The notes under the pieces were generated by a model. That model was given only the letters and a program-made list of their open reading frames with translations. It was not told the DNA's origin and made no database searches. Below are positions 7,365-16,225 of a DNA stretch of 64,000 nucleotides, in pieces. The position numbers were made by a program, and so were the translations under genes. Positions within the stretch are counted from its first letter, which is position 1, and every line of letters starts with the position of its first letter. The stretch is from Solidesulfovibrio aerotolerans. Its GTDB lineage: Bacteria > Desulfobacterota > Desulfovibrionia > Desulfovibrionales > Desulfovibrionaceae. The stretch spans positions 1 to 64,000 of the forward strand of contig NZ_WVUD01000012.1 of NCBI RefSeq assembly GCF_009856865.1, written 5' to 3'.

Positions 7365-10175
7365 TCAATCGTCGGGACAGCTCCAGGCGGCAAGAGCCGC
7401 GCGCACCTGCCCCCACTGGCTTTGCAGGCGATCCAGCAACAGCAGGGACTGGGCCGCATCCTCCCGGCGAAGGACGGCCTCCAGTTCCATGGCCGACTGG
7501 CGGCAGGCATAGGCCCCAAGGGCGGCGGCCGTTGCCTTAAAGGTATGCATGGCCAGGACCGCCCCGGTCTGGTTGTCGGACTCCACCGCCGCGACGGTTT
7601 CCGTCAGCCGCCGCGTGCCCTCCTCGAAACTGGCCCGGGCCAACGACCCGAACTGCGTCCAGGAAATGCCCATGGCCTCCCGGGCCACCTCCGGTGAAAA
7701 CACTTCCTCCCCCGGGTCGGCCTGCTGATCGGGCACCGGCAGGCAGCTTTCCCGACGGATGGCTTCCAGGGTGCTTTGCAGGGTGCGATAGTTGACCGGC
7801 TTGGTCACAAAACCGTCCATGCCGGCTTCCAGACACTGCTGGCGCACGTCTTCCACGGCGTGGGCCGTCAGGGCGATAATCGGCAGTCCCGGGTCCAGGA
7901 CCGGGGCCGTGGCCGCACCGCCGCCACGGATGGCCCGGGTGGCGGTGATGCCGTCGATTTCCGGCATCTCGATATCCATGAGCACGGCGTCGTAGCGCTG
8001 TCGGGCCAGGGCCGCATAGGCTTCCCGGGCCGAGCTGGCCACGGTGAGGTGGTGCCCCATGCGGCCCATGTGCAGCCGGGTGACGGCGGCATTGAGCGCA
8101 TTGTCCTCCACCAAAAGGATGCGCAGCACGGATCGGGCGGCCGGGCCGCCGCCAGCGGTCAAACCGGTCAGCCGGACCACGGCGTCGGCGTTTCCGGGCA
8201 GGAGAAAAACCGTGAAGGCAAAGATGCTGCCGCTCCCTTCGCGACTGCTGACCGTGATGCGACCCCCCATACGCTCGATGAGTTCCTTGGAGATGGCCAG
8301 CCCCAGGCCCGTGCCGCCAAAGCGCCGGGCCATGTTGCCCGGCCCCTGGTTGAAGCGCTCGAACAGTTCCTCTGTGCGGGTGGGATCGATGCCGATGCCG
8401 GTATCGGCCACGCGCACCGCCAGCCCCACCCGGCCGGCCGGGGTCTGGGCCTCGGGGACCGCAGCGACAGTGAGGGACACGGACCCGGCGGCGGTAAATT
8501 TGACGGCATTGCCCAGCAGATTGAGCAACACCTGGCGCAACCGGCCGGCATCGCCCCGCAGGGCGGCCGGCGTGCCCGGATCAATGGCCACGGAAAAGGC
8601 CAACCCCTTATGCCGGGCAGCCAGCTCCATGGTCCGCGCCGCTTCGGCCACCATCTCGCGCACATCGAAATCAAGGCGCTCCAAGACCAGCTTGCCGGCC
8701 TCGATTTTGGAAAAATCCAGGATGTCGTTGACCACGCCCAGCAGATGCCCGGCCGAGTCCCGAATGGCCGTCAAATGGCCAAGCTGCTCGGGGCTGGCCT
8801 GACCGGCCAGCAGGGCGTCGGCCAAGCCCATGACGGCATTGAGCGGGGTGCGGATTTCATGGCTCATGACGGCCAAAAACGCCCCCTTGGCCCGGGAGGC
8901 TTCCTCGGCCACGGTCTTGGCCTGCTCCAGGCTGGCCTGATGCCGCTTTTCGGCGGTGATGTCGTCAAAGGCCCAGACCACCAGACTGGCCGGCGCATCG
9001 GGAGTCACGGACTTGCCGTGGACACGCAGCCAGATCGCCTGGCCGTCTTTGCGCAGCAGCCGACACTCCTGGCTGGTGGAACCGCAACTGTCCAGGCTCT
9101 GCTCGACCACCCGGGTCAGGGCTTCATACTCGGTCATGTCGTCAAAAAGGACCGTGATATTTTTGCCGAACAGTTCCTCGCGGCGATAGCCGAGCAGTTG
9201 CGCGCCCCGGGCATTGATTTCGGTGCACAGGCCGTCGCGGGTGGTGGCCAGGCCGATCTGGGTGTTGCCAAGCACGGCGTCGCGCTGGGCCAGGGCTTGG
9301 CGCAAGGTGTCTTCGGCCCGGCTTCTGGCCCCGATCTCTTCCACGAGCTGGGCGTTGGCCGCCGCCAGTTCGGCCGTGCGCGCCTCCACCCGCCGGGTGA
9401 GCAGCGTGCGGTGCTCCTCCACCTCGGCCCGGGATTCCCCCAGCCAGCGCGAGGTTTCCCGCAGTCGGGCGGCCATGGCGTTAAAGGCCGTGCCCACCCG
9501 GCCCAGGGCGTCGGACGTGGCCACGGGCACGCGCTGGTCGAGATCGCCGGCTTCCACGGCTTCCAGGGCCTGGCGCAAGGTGTTGACCGGCTGCAGCACG
9601 AAACGGTGCAGCAGCACATTGAGCACCCCGGCCAGGAAGACATAGGCTCCGACCACGGCCAGGGCAAAGATGGTCCAGACCTGTCCGGCCAGGGGCGAGA
9701 CATCTTTAAGAGCATAGCGCAGCCGCAAAAAGCCCAGGTCGCGGTTTTCGGACCGGATGGGTTCCACCAGGGTGGCGGTGAGCCGGTCGCCCTGGGCCGC
9801 TACGGTAAAGACGCGACCCGTTGGCAGTGTGCTATCGCCCTCGTTGGTCAGGGGGCCGGGGGCAACGGTTCCGGCATCGGCCACGAGCCGGCCGGCCGGC
9901 GAAAACAGACTGGCTTCGGCCACGCCCTCGACCCGCACCAGCCGGTTGAGAATTTCCTGGACCGGCCCCGCCGCCTGATCCGAAGCGAGCAGTGGCGCCA
10001 GATTTTCCAGCCGGTGGGCGGCCAGGACGCCGAGCAGGGTCCGGGTCCGGTTGCGGGCAGCGGCCTGGCGGTCCTCCATATAGAGGTGCAGCACGCCGCC
10101 AAAGGCGGCTGCCGCCGCCAGAAAGGCCAGCAGGATCGCCGCATTGATTTTGAGTCGCAGGGATACGCCGCGCAT
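7365..10175 (-). CDS. hybrid sensor histidine kinase with receiver and Hpt domains
   Basis: Start ATG 10175 (GGGAAGCGGA upstream; first membrane helix follows at once) gives 936 residues. Order: membrane helix (about 10-30), periplasmic sensor, second helix (about 160-185), HAMP (about 185-240), coiled coil, PAS (about 285-400), DHp with MSHEIRTPLNAVMGLAD, HATPase (DTGIGI, GGTGLGLAISKEL), receiver (LLVEDN, phospho-acceptor Asp in VLMDIEMPEID, TAHA) and a C-terminal Hpt with its His in AMHTFKATAAALG. All four phosphorelay elements are therefore in one chain, and the output would be a separate response regulator. The amphi-Trp gene starts 113 nt downstream on the same strand. Confidence 0.9.
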   Translation of the reverse strand: MRGVSLRLKINAAILLAFLAAAAAFGGVLHLYMEDRQAAARNRTRTLLGVLAAHRLENLAPLLASDQAAGPVQEILNRLVRVEGVAEASLFSPAGRLVADAGTVAPGPLTNEGDSTLPTGRVFTVAAQGDRLTATLVEPIRSENRDLGFLRLRYALKDVSPLAGQVWTIFALAVVGAYVFLAGVLNVLLHRFVLQPVNTLRQALEAVEAGDLDQRVPVATSDALGRVGTAFNAMAARLRETSRWLGESRAEVEEHRTLLTRRVEARTAELAAANAQLVEEIGARSRAEDTLRQALAQRDAVLGNTQIGLATTRDGLCTEINARGAQLLGYRREELFGKNITVLFDDMTEYEALTRVVEQSLDSCGSTSQECRLLRKDGQAIWLRVHGKSVTPDAPASLVVWAFDDITAEKRHQASLEQAKTVAEEASRAKGAFLAVMSHEIRTPLNAVMGLADALLAGQASPEQLGHLTAIRDSAGHLLGVVNDILDFSKIEAGKLVLERLDFDVREMVAEAARTMELAARHKGLAFSVAIDPGTPAALRGDAGRLRQVLLNLLGNAVKFTAAGSVSLTVAAVPEAQTPAGRVGLAVRVADTGIGIDPTRTEELFERFNQGPGNMARRFGGTGLGLAISKELIERMGGRITVSSREGSGSIFAFTVFLLPGNADAVVRLTGLTAGGGPAARSVLRILLVEDNALNAAVTRLHMGRMGHHLTVASSAREAYAALARQRYDAVLMDIEMPEIDGITATRAIRGGGAATAPVLDPGLPIIALTAHAVEDVRQQCLEAGMDGFVTKPVNYRTLQSTLEAIRRESCLPVPDQQADPGEEVFSPEVAREAMGISWTQFGSLARASFEEGTRRLTETVAAVESDNQTGAVLAMHTFKATAAALGAYACRQSAMELEAVLRREDAAQSLLLLDRLQSQWGQVRAALAAWSCPDD

Positions 10176-10321
10176 GGATGATCCGCTTCCCCGCTCCGGC
10201 CGGCCCCGCAGTCCTGGCCTGCCGGAAGGAGACGTGCCACTGACGGCAGCAGTTTGAATTTCTCTCTTTCTTAAAAACAACGGAAAAGACTGTCAAAGGC
10301 TTTCAAGGCCGGGGCGGCGTA

Positions 10322-10798
10322 TCAGCGCGCCACCCGGTTGGCTGCATAATAGCTGGAGCGCCAGTACGGTGCGAGCAAATGTTCTTCGCGCACCCGGCCG
10401 CCGGGGGACGGGCTGTGGATGAAACCGCCGTGGCCGTCGAAGATGCCCACATGCAGGCTGGAAAGCCGGCCTGAGGGCGTAAAAAAGACCAGATCCCCGG
10501 CTTTGAGTTCCTCCCGGGGCACGGGCCGCCCGATCCGCAACTGGTCCGAGGTCCGGCGCGGCAGGCGGATGCCGTGGCGGGCGTAGACCCATTTGACGAA
10601 GCCCGAGCAGTCAAAGCCCTTATCCGGCGACTCGCCGGCGGGCCGATACGGCGTGCCGATCAGGGACCGGGCGGTCTCCAGCACCGAACCCTGGGCCGGC
10701 GGCAAAGGGCCAGGCTCGCGGGAGCCTACGGAAAAGGCGCAGCCGCAAAGGGTCAGGCTCACCAGGAGCAGCAAGGCAGTACGGCATATGACCGGCAT
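10322..10798 (-). CDS. NlpC/P60-family peptidoglycan endopeptidase, probable lipoprotein
   Basis: ATG 10798 has GGAGG 9 nt upstream; 158 residues. The N-terminal hydrophobic segment ends LTLCGC, a lipobox-like site. The rest is an NlpC/P60 cysteine peptidase: RSLIGTPYRPAG, then FDCSGFVKWVY with the nucleophile Cys, LKAGDLVFF, and LHVGIF with the catalytic His. Relatives cut the D-Glu-gamma-meso-diaminopimelate bond or related stem-peptide bonds in the periplasm. It stands alone between two kinase genes on the same strand and is probably transcribed by itself. Confidence 0.9.
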   Translation of the reverse strand: MPVICRTALLLLVSLTLCGCAFSVGSREPGPLPPAQGSVLETARSLIGTPYRPAGESPDKGFDCSGFVKWVYARHGIRLPRRTSDQLRIGRPVPREELKAGDLVFFTPSGRLSSLHVGIFDGHGGFIHSPSPGGRVREEHLLAPYWRSSYYAANRVAR

Positions 10799-11005
10799 GG
10801 TCCCGGACCTCCGCCCGGGACACAGCAAATCCCGTGCCGGGTTTGGCCCCTGCCGCCGGACGCGCCAAATCCCGCCGGTGTCAGTCCTGGGAACACCGGG
10901 CGGCGTTTCTTTCGGCCTAGCCTGCTCTCCGAAACACGCCTTCCCTTCCCAACAAAGCGATGCGTTTGTTAAAAAGGCGCTCCCGAAGGCCCTGGATGAG
11001 ACGGC

Positions 11006-12151
11006 TTAGGCATGGTATTTCGGAATTTTCACCCAAAAACGCGTTCCGGCAGGTTCTTCGGAAGTAAAACCGACTTCGCCGCCAAGATAGTTTTCCGTGA
11101 GCAGCTTGATGGAATACGTGCCCAGCCCGCGCCCGGTACCTTTTGTGGAAAAAGAACGCTTAAAGATCTGTACCCTGACAGCTTCAGGCATGACTTTGGC
11201 GTTGGCGACCCAAAAGGTGGCAAAGTCCCCATCGTCTTTGAGGCCAAGGGTGACACTGCCCCCTTCACTGGTCGCCTCCAGGGCATTGAGCGTCATATTG
11301 ACCAGGACGCGCATGAGCAGGGCGTAGTCGGACGAAATGGAAACATTGACGCTGTCCGGGGCAATGACAATGCGTTTCCCAACTGCGACAGGATGGGTGC
11401 GATACTCGTTCGCCACCTTTTGGATAAGTTCAGCGCCTTGGAGCGTTATCATGGAAATCGTATATTCGTTCTTCTCAAGAGCAAGAAGCTGCTTTTGTTT
11501 TCTGATCTCTTCAACCAAACCAAACAGGGAAGCTTGCGCCAAAATCACAAATTCTTTGGCTTCGTCTGGAACTTCGTCCATAAGGATATCCACCAACCCC
11601 TTTGCTCCTCCGGCAGCATTGAGTATGTCGTGGAAAAATATCCGTTCCAGCATTTCCCGGCGTTTTTCTTCAGCGATGTCAACCAAAGACATGACGTAAT
11701 ACATCGTATCTTCGACTTTCCACGGAGAGACAAATATGCGCAAATCCCGGGCGCGCGTCTCGTCGTCTTCTTTTACCAGGAGTTGACAATCCTGTTTGGA
11801 CTTTGAATTGTTTATCATACTGTCAAGTATTGCCTTCAACGCGCCGCATTCCCGACAATATTCAGACGTCCCGCACCCTGCCTCTTCGACAGACGCATAG
11901 ATGCAGCCCATGGCTTCGCCGGGACGTTCACCGAGAAAACTGCCGATATCCTTGACCCCAAGGACATCGAGAAAAGCTTTGTTGCTAAACACTATTTGAC
12001 GGCAGCTATTAATAACGACAATCGAAAGGGGGAAAAAGTCGAAATAGCTTGAGCAAATATGTTGGGAAAGCTTTTGCTTCTCCAGATCGACCGCGTTGAC
12101 GCCAAGTCGTTGGGGTGGGGCGCATTTTGTACCGAGTTCTTGGCGTGTCAT
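11006..12151 (-). CDS. PAS-domain sensor histidine kinase, lower G+C than neighbours
   Basis: Start ATG 12151 follows AAAAGGAACAGGAA; the ATG at 12199 has no site. 381 residues. A PAS domain (about 30-150) contains the Cys cluster GCGTSEYCRECGALKAIL, a form common in sulfate-reducer kinases. The phospho-acceptor helix is FFHDILNAAGGAKGLVDIL and the ATP-binding domain has MTLNALEAT and GTGRGLGTYSIKLL. There is no membrane helix, so it is cytosolic. Codons are visibly more A/T-ended than in the surrounding genes, suggesting later acquisition. No receiver gene is adjacent, so its partner is elsewhere. Confidence 0.85.
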   Translation of the reverse strand: MTRQELGTKCAPPQRLGVNAVDLEKQKLSQHICSSYFDFFPLSIVVINSCRQIVFSNKAFLDVLGVKDIGSFLGERPGEAMGCIYASVEEAGCGTSEYCRECGALKAILDSMINNSKSKQDCQLLVKEDDETRARDLRIFVSPWKVEDTMYYVMSLVDIAEEKRREMLERIFFHDILNAAGGAKGLVDILMDEVPDEAKEFVILAQASLFGLVEEIRKQKQLLALEKNEYTISMITLQGAELIQKVANEYRTHPVAVGKRIVIAPDSVNVSISSDYALLMRVLVNMTLNALEATSEGGSVTLGLKDDGDFATFWVANAKVMPEAVRVQIFKRSFSTKGTGRGLGTYSIKLLTENYLGGEVGFTSEEPAGTRFWVKIPKYHA

Positions 12152-12303
12152 TTCCTGTTCCTTTTCATCTATCGTATACACGATCACGGCACGCGACATA
12201 CCAATAAGAATCTTCTTTTAAAACCAACGACAGCGCAGGAGAAGTGCTTGCCACAGGCAACGCTGTGGCAAAGCCAAGCCCGCCAGCCGCACCGTGCATG
12301 TCC

Positions 12304-13035
12304 CTACCGCAGTTCCCGCACCCGCACGTCGATGCCGTCCCCGGCCAGCAACTTGACGAGCTTCTGGGGGTCGGTCTCGCCGTAGTGATACGGATACAGC
12401 ACCTTGGGCCGCACCATCCGGGCCGCCCGGGCGGCCATTTCCGGCGTCATGGTATAGGGCAGGTTCATGGGCAAAAAGGCCACGTCCACGCGGCCAAGCG
12501 CCGCCATCTCCGGGATGTCCTCGGTGTCGCCGGCCACGTAGACTGTCAGGCCGCCAAAGGTCAGCAGGTAGCCGTTGCCGCGCCCCCTGGGGTGATAGGG
12601 CTCGCCGTTTTCGCGCTTGTGCACGCTATTATAGGCCGGCACAGCGGTTATGCCGATGCCAAGCACCTGGGTCGTCTGGCCGTTTTCCAGCACCGTGCCC
12701 CGGCCGAGCTTTTCCAGGCATGCCGCGGTCTCGATGATCGGGGTGCCAGGCACCGTGATACGGGCCAGAGCGGCCGCATCGAGGTGGTCGCCATGCTCGT
12801 GGGTGAGCAGCACCAGATCCGCCGGGGGCATGGTGCCGTAGTCGCCGACCTTGGCATAGGGATCGACGTAGACGGTCTTGCCGGCAAAATCGAAGCGCAG
12901 GGAGCCGTGGCCGATAAACGTGACGGTCAGCGGACCGGCGGCGGTGTCGAACACATCCGAGGCAGGGGCTGCGGCCCGGGCCGAAACGGCCAGGCCGGCA
13001 ACCAGGGCCAGGGCGGCAAGGGTTTGCAGCAGCAT
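12304..13035 (-). CDS. exported metallo-beta-lactamase-fold hydrolase
   Basis: 243 residues with a Sec signal peptide (hydrophobic LLQTLAALALVAGLAVSARA). The metal site is THEHGDHLD at about residues 78-86, followed by GDTED, and a final His in YPYHYGET. Overall it resembles the UPF0173/UlaG-like group of the fold (FIGHGSLRFDF at the start of the domain). The substrate is unknown; a periplasmic hydrolase of a phosphoester, lactone or similar bond is likely. ATG 13035 follows AAGGAGG. It is divergent from the aldolase gene. Confidence 0.8.
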   Translation of the reverse strand: MLLQTLAALALVAGLAVSARAAAPASDVFDTAAGPLTVTFIGHGSLRFDFAGKTVYVDPYAKVGDYGTMPPADLVLLTHEHGDHLDAAALARITVPGTPIIETAACLEKLGRGTVLENGQTTQVLGIGITAVPAYNSVHKRENGEPYHPRGRGNGYLLTFGGLTVYVAGDTEDIPEMAALGRVDVAFLPMNLPYTMTPEMAARAARMVRPKVLYPYHYGETDPQKLVKLLAGDGIDVRVRELR

Positions 13036-13349
13036 GGCGAACCTCCTTGGCTATATCGTTAATGTAGCCGGGACCGGCGGCTCTGGGCAAGGGCAAAGGC
13101 GCAAACCGCGTCAATGCCCACCAACAGAAAGGACCGATCAAGGGGGTAGATGATCTGCCCGATGGCCCGGCAAACCGACAGTGCTCCACATCTGTCCGCA
13201 TTCGCCGGGCCGCACGCAGTGTCGCTGCCGCCGCCGCTCCGACATGTTTCTGTCACGGCCGCCGGGTCAGGAGGAACAAGCGTTTTTTTGTTGTCCCCCA
13301 GGCGGCACATGCCCTACTATCCCTCAATCTGCCAAAGGAGGCGGCCCCT
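13036..13349. other. divergent intergenic region between hydrolase and aldolase
   Basis: 314 bp serve as leaders of both divergent genes. Just before the aldolase there is a T-rich stretch (13286-13296) and a strong ribosome site AAAGGAGGCGGCCCCT. On the other side TATATCGTTAATG near 13052 may be part of a minus-strand promoter. No convincing -35/-10 pair, RNA gene or repeat was seen. Confidence 0.4.
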
Positions 13350-14402
13350 ATGATCGACACCATTACCGGGTACCTCGGCGACCAGGCCGAATCGCTTTTG
13401 TCCCACGTCTGCCAGACCATTCCCCAAAAGTCCCTGCATCTGCCGGGACCGGACTATCTCGACACGATCTTTACCCAGACCGACCGTCCCATTCCCGTGC
13501 TGCGCTCCATGGCCGCCCTTTTCGGCCACGGCCGCCTGGGCGGCACCGGCTACATGTCGATCCTGCCGGTGGATCAGGGCATCGAACACTCGGCCGGGGC
13601 CTCGTTTGCCCCCAATCCGGTGTATTTCGATCCGGAAAACATCGTCAAACTGGCCCTGGACGCCGGCTGCAACGCCGTGGCCTCGACCCTTGGAGCCCTG
13701 GGCAGCGTGGCTCGCAAATACGCCCACAAGATCCCGTTTATTTTAAAAATCAACCACAATGAGCTGCTCTCCCTGCCGCCCATCCACGACCAGACCCTTT
13801 TCGCCTCGGTGGAACAGGCCTACGACATGGGTGCGGCCGCCGTCGGGGCCACCATCTATTTCGGCTCGCCCGAATGCCGCCGCCAGATCCAGGAGATTTC
13901 CGAAGCCTTTGCCCGGGCCCACGAACTGGGTATGGCCTGTATCCTGTGGGCCTATCTGCGCAATCCCGGCTTCGTCAAAGACGGGGTGGACTACCACACC
14001 GCTGCTGACCTGACCGGCCAGGCCAACCATCTGGCCGCCACGGTCGGGGCTGATATCGTCAAGCAAAAGCAGCCCACCAACAACGGCGGCTACACGGCCA
14101 TCGGCTTTGGCAAGACCGACAAGCGGGTCTATTCCGAGCTGACCACCGACCATCCCATTGATCTGACCCGCTATCAGGTGGCCAACTGTTTCATGGGCCG
14201 CATCGGGCTGATCAATTCCGGCGGCGCGTCCGGTGCGGCGGATTTCGCCGACGCCGTGACCACGGCGGTTGTCAACAAACGGGCCGGCGGCATGGGCCTG
14301 ATTTCCGGGCGCAAGGCTTTCCAGCGCCCCATGAACGAGGGTGTCAAGCTCTTGGAGGCCATCCAGGACGTCTACCTGTGCCCGGAAGTGACCATCGCCT
14401 AG
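13350..14402 (+). CDS. fbaB: class I fructose-bisphosphate aldolase (FbaB/DhnA type)
   Basis: 350 residues with the sequence character of the archaeal-type class I aldolase: [11 protein letters not shown] near residue 72, [11 protein letters not shown] with a Lys in the barrel, [10 protein letters not shown], and the Schiff-base Lys region [15 protein letters not shown]. It splits fructose 1,6-bisphosphate to glyceraldehyde 3-phosphate and dihydroxyacetone phosphate, or makes it in gluconeogenesis, the likely direction in a sulfate reducer. ATG 13350 lies after AAAGGAGG. It is monocistronic and followed by a hairpin at 14525. Confidence 0.9.
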   Translation: MIDTITGYLGDQAESLLSHVCQTIPQKSLHLPGPDYLDTIFTQTDRPIPVLRSMAALFGHGRLGGTGYMSILPVDQGIEHSAGASFAPNPVYFDPENIVKLALDAGCNAVASTLGALGSVARKYAHKIPFILKINHNELLSLPPIHDQTLFASVEQAYDMGAAAVGATIYFGSPECRRQIQEISEAFARAHELGMACILWAYLRNPGFVKDGVDYHTAADLTGQANHLAATVGADIVKQKQPTNNGGYTAIGFGKTDKRVYSELTTDHPIDLTRYQVANCFMGRIGLINSGGASGAADFADAVTTAVVNKRAGGMGLISGRKAFQRPMNEGVKLLEAIQDVYLCPEVTIA

Positions 14403-14524
14403 CCCGGAGGGAGCGGGATGATGCTGCGCCCCCAAAACGCTCCGGTCTGCCCCGCAGACGCAGGAAGACGGCGCGGTTTCCCTGACGACGCGTGACGCGG
14501 CTGTCGCCCGGCAGCCCGACGCCT

Positions 14525-14558
14525 GTTTCGGGGCGCTTGGACCGCAGCGCCCCGAAAC
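14525..14558 (+). terminator. perfect 13-bp hairpin, probable terminator
   Basis: GTTTCGGGGCGCT and AGCGCCCCGAAAC pair perfectly around TGGACCGC. It lies 120 nt after the aldolase stop and 80 nt before the Spy-like gene. There is no U run, so it may be a weak terminator or an mRNA-stabilising 3' hairpin. Confidence 0.45.
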
Positions 14559-14639
14559 ATGTAACCGGGACATTCCAGCCCGCGACCAACCGCGCATAGG
14601 ACGGCGTTGCCGCCCAACACACGCGGGAGGTTCTCCTCA

Positions 14640-15140
14640 ATGAAAAAGTTACTCTATGGAATGCTCACCCTGGCCATCCTGGTCGGTTCGGCCTTTGCCG
14701 TGGCCGCCGGTCCCGGCCCGGGCGGCCCGGGTGGTCCCGGGCCTGAAGGATTGCTCAACCGGCTGCTGTCGCTTAAGCTGACTGACGCCCAAAAGCACGA
14801 TGTGGCCGTGATCCTCAAACGCAACCGTGCGGCCTTTGAAACCGACATGGCGGCCCTGCGCAACGCCTTTGACGGCATGGGCCAGGTCATGCGCACCGAT
14901 CCCGCCAACGAGGCCAACGTGCGCCAAGCCTACCGGGCCATTGCCGTGGCCTCCGAGGACATGGCCGTGCTGCGCGGCAAGGTGGAGGCCGCCCTTATGG
15001 CCCTGCTCACCCCCGAGCAGCGTAAATACTGGGACGAGACTGACATGCCGCCCCTTTCCAAGGACGCCAAGGAGCGATTCCATGCCGGCCGCGAGTTGGT
15101 TAATGACTGGATCGATACCCACGCCGGCAAGGACAGCTAA
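14640..15140 (+). CDS. Spy/CpxP-like periplasmic stress protein
   Basis: 166 residues from ATG 14640 (GGGAGG upstream). It has a signal peptide (MKKLLYGMLTLAILVGSAFA), a Gly/Pro linker, then an all-helical domain with the two LTxxQ-type motifs of the Spy/CpxP/ZraP family: LTDAQKHD and LTPEQRKYW. No Met-rich or His-rich metal cluster is visible. Family members are periplasmic chaperones or metal/envelope-stress sensors. The ECF sigma factor gene begins 13 nt downstream, so this protein probably belongs to that regulon, as an input sensor or as a product. Confidence 0.75.
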   Translation: MKKLLYGMLTLAILVGSAFAVAAGPGPGGPGGPGPEGLLNRLLSLKLTDAQKHDVAVILKRNRAAFETDMAALRNAFDGMGQVMRTDPANEANVRQAYRAIAVASEDMAVLRGKVEAALMALLTPEQRKYWDETDMPPLSKDAKERFHAGRELVNDWIDTHAGKDS

Positions 15141-15153
15141 CCTGCGGAGCGTT

Positions 15154-15744
15154 ATGGTCGAAGCGTTGGTGGATATGGAGGACGCCCGGGTTCTTAAGGC
15201 AATACGGGCTGGCGACGTGGATGCCTACGCTACGATCATGACCAAGTACCAGGGACGCGTGGCCGGCATCGTTTCCGGCCACGCGCCCCGGGACCGGGTC
15301 AGCGAACTGACCCACGAGGTGTTTGTACGAGCCTATCGCTCGCTGGCAGGGTACCGGGGCGACAGCCCGCTGGGGCACTGGCTGGCCAAGGTGGCGGTGC
15401 GAACCTGCCACGACTTCTGGCGAGCCCAGTACCGCATAAAAGAGCGCCCCGAGAGTGATCTTTCCGACGAATGCCGGGCTTTTGCCGAAGAAGCGGCGGC
15501 CCTGGCCACCGGCGAAGCGGCTGAAGAGACGGCCACGCGCCGGGAAGCCGAAGAGTTGCTGCGCTGGGCGCTGGACAAACTTTCACCCACCGACCGCATG
15601 GTGGTGACGCTGACCCATCTGGAAGAGCGTCCCGTGGCCGAGGCTGCCGAAATGCTGGGGTTAAGCGTTCCCAACGTCAAGGTGCGGGCCTTTCGGGCCA
15701 GGAAAAAACTGCGGGATTTGCTTGCCAACGTCATCGGTGCGTAA
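15154..15744 (+). CDS. ECF (RpoE-type) RNA polymerase sigma factor
   Basis: 196 residues. Region 2 holds LTHEVFVRAYRSLAGYRG and LAKVAVRTCHDFWR; region 4 holds LDKLSPTDRMVVTLTHLEE, then an HTH (VAEAAEMLGLSVPNVKVRAF). The start at 15154 has GCGGAG before it; 15175 is an alternative ATG. It is the second gene of a tight run of four (gaps of 13, 10 and 9 nt) with two Spy-like proteins and a single-pass membrane protein, the arrangement of a sigma factor held by a membrane anti-sigma factor and released by an envelope signal. The inducing signal is unknown; metals or misfolded proteins are suggested by the Spy-like partners. Confidence 0.88.
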   Translation: MVEALVDMEDARVLKAIRAGDVDAYATIMTKYQGRVAGIVSGHAPRDRVSELTHEVFVRAYRSLAGYRGDSPLGHWLAKVAVRTCHDFWRAQYRIKERPESDLSDECRAFAEEAAALATGEAAEETATRREAEELLRWALDKLSPTDRMVVTLTHLEERPVAEAAEMLGLSVPNVKVRAFRARKKLRDLLANVIGA

Positions 15745-15754
15745 GGAGGACTCC

Positions 15755-16216
15755 ATGGACGGAAACGATGCACGGCGCACAGATCGCCTGGAAGCGATGT
15801 TGCGGGCGGCCCACGCCAGACGTGGTGCCCCCCCGGTGGATGCCGGGCTGGCGGATTCGGTGCTGGCTGCCATAAAGGCCGGACCCGGGACTGCCAAACC
15901 GTGCGCGACCGAGCCCGCCGACGCCCGTATCGACCGGTTGGAGCGCGTGTTGCGCACGGCCCAGGGACGGCGTTTGCCGCCGCCCCTTGACCCGGCCATG
16001 GCTGTATCGGTGCTGGAGGCCATAAAGGCCGAAGCCGCTGCCCAGCCCGATCAGGAAACGAGCGTGCTGTGGAGCATGGCCGCCGGAGCCGGTCTTCTGG
16101 CCGCCGCCACGGTGCTGTTTGCCCTGACCTTTGGTTCGGGGCTGGAAGGGGAACTGAGCCGGCTCTTGTTTTATGATCCGAGCGGGCAGGTTCTGGTGTC
16201 CCTGCTGGGCGTGTAG
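15755..16216 (+). CDS. single-pass membrane protein with duplicated motif, candidate anti-sigma factor
   Basis: 153 residues from ATG 15755 (AAGGAGG upstream), 10 nt after the sigma gene. Residues 8-43 and 58-93 are copies of one another: both run R-x-D-R-L-E-x-x-L-R-x-A-x-x-R-R, then PP-x-D and SVL-x-AIKA, with a period of 50 residues. One membrane helix lies at about 105-128 and only about 25 residues follow it. Position and topology (cytosolic N-terminus, one helix, short periplasmic tail) fit an anti-sigma factor, but no known anti-sigma domain such as a zinc-binding HxxxCxxC is present. The duplication could provide two sigma-binding sites. Confidence 0.6.
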   Translation: MDGNDARRTDRLEAMLRAAHARRGAPPVDAGLADSVLAAIKAGPGTAKPCATEPADARIDRLERVLRTAQGRRLPPPLDPAMAVSVLEAIKAEAAAQPDQETSVLWSMAAGAGLLAAATVLFALTFGSGLEGELSRLLFYDPSGQVLVSLLGV

Positions 16217-16225
16217 GGTGGAGGC

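Noticed and set aside
7776-10181. 801-codon plus-strand frame
   Set aside because: Mirror of the hybrid kinase gene; no recognisable motif.
12250-12269. Hairpin GCCACAG/CTGTGGC as a terminator
   Set aside because: Only 7 bp, no U tract; too weak to call.
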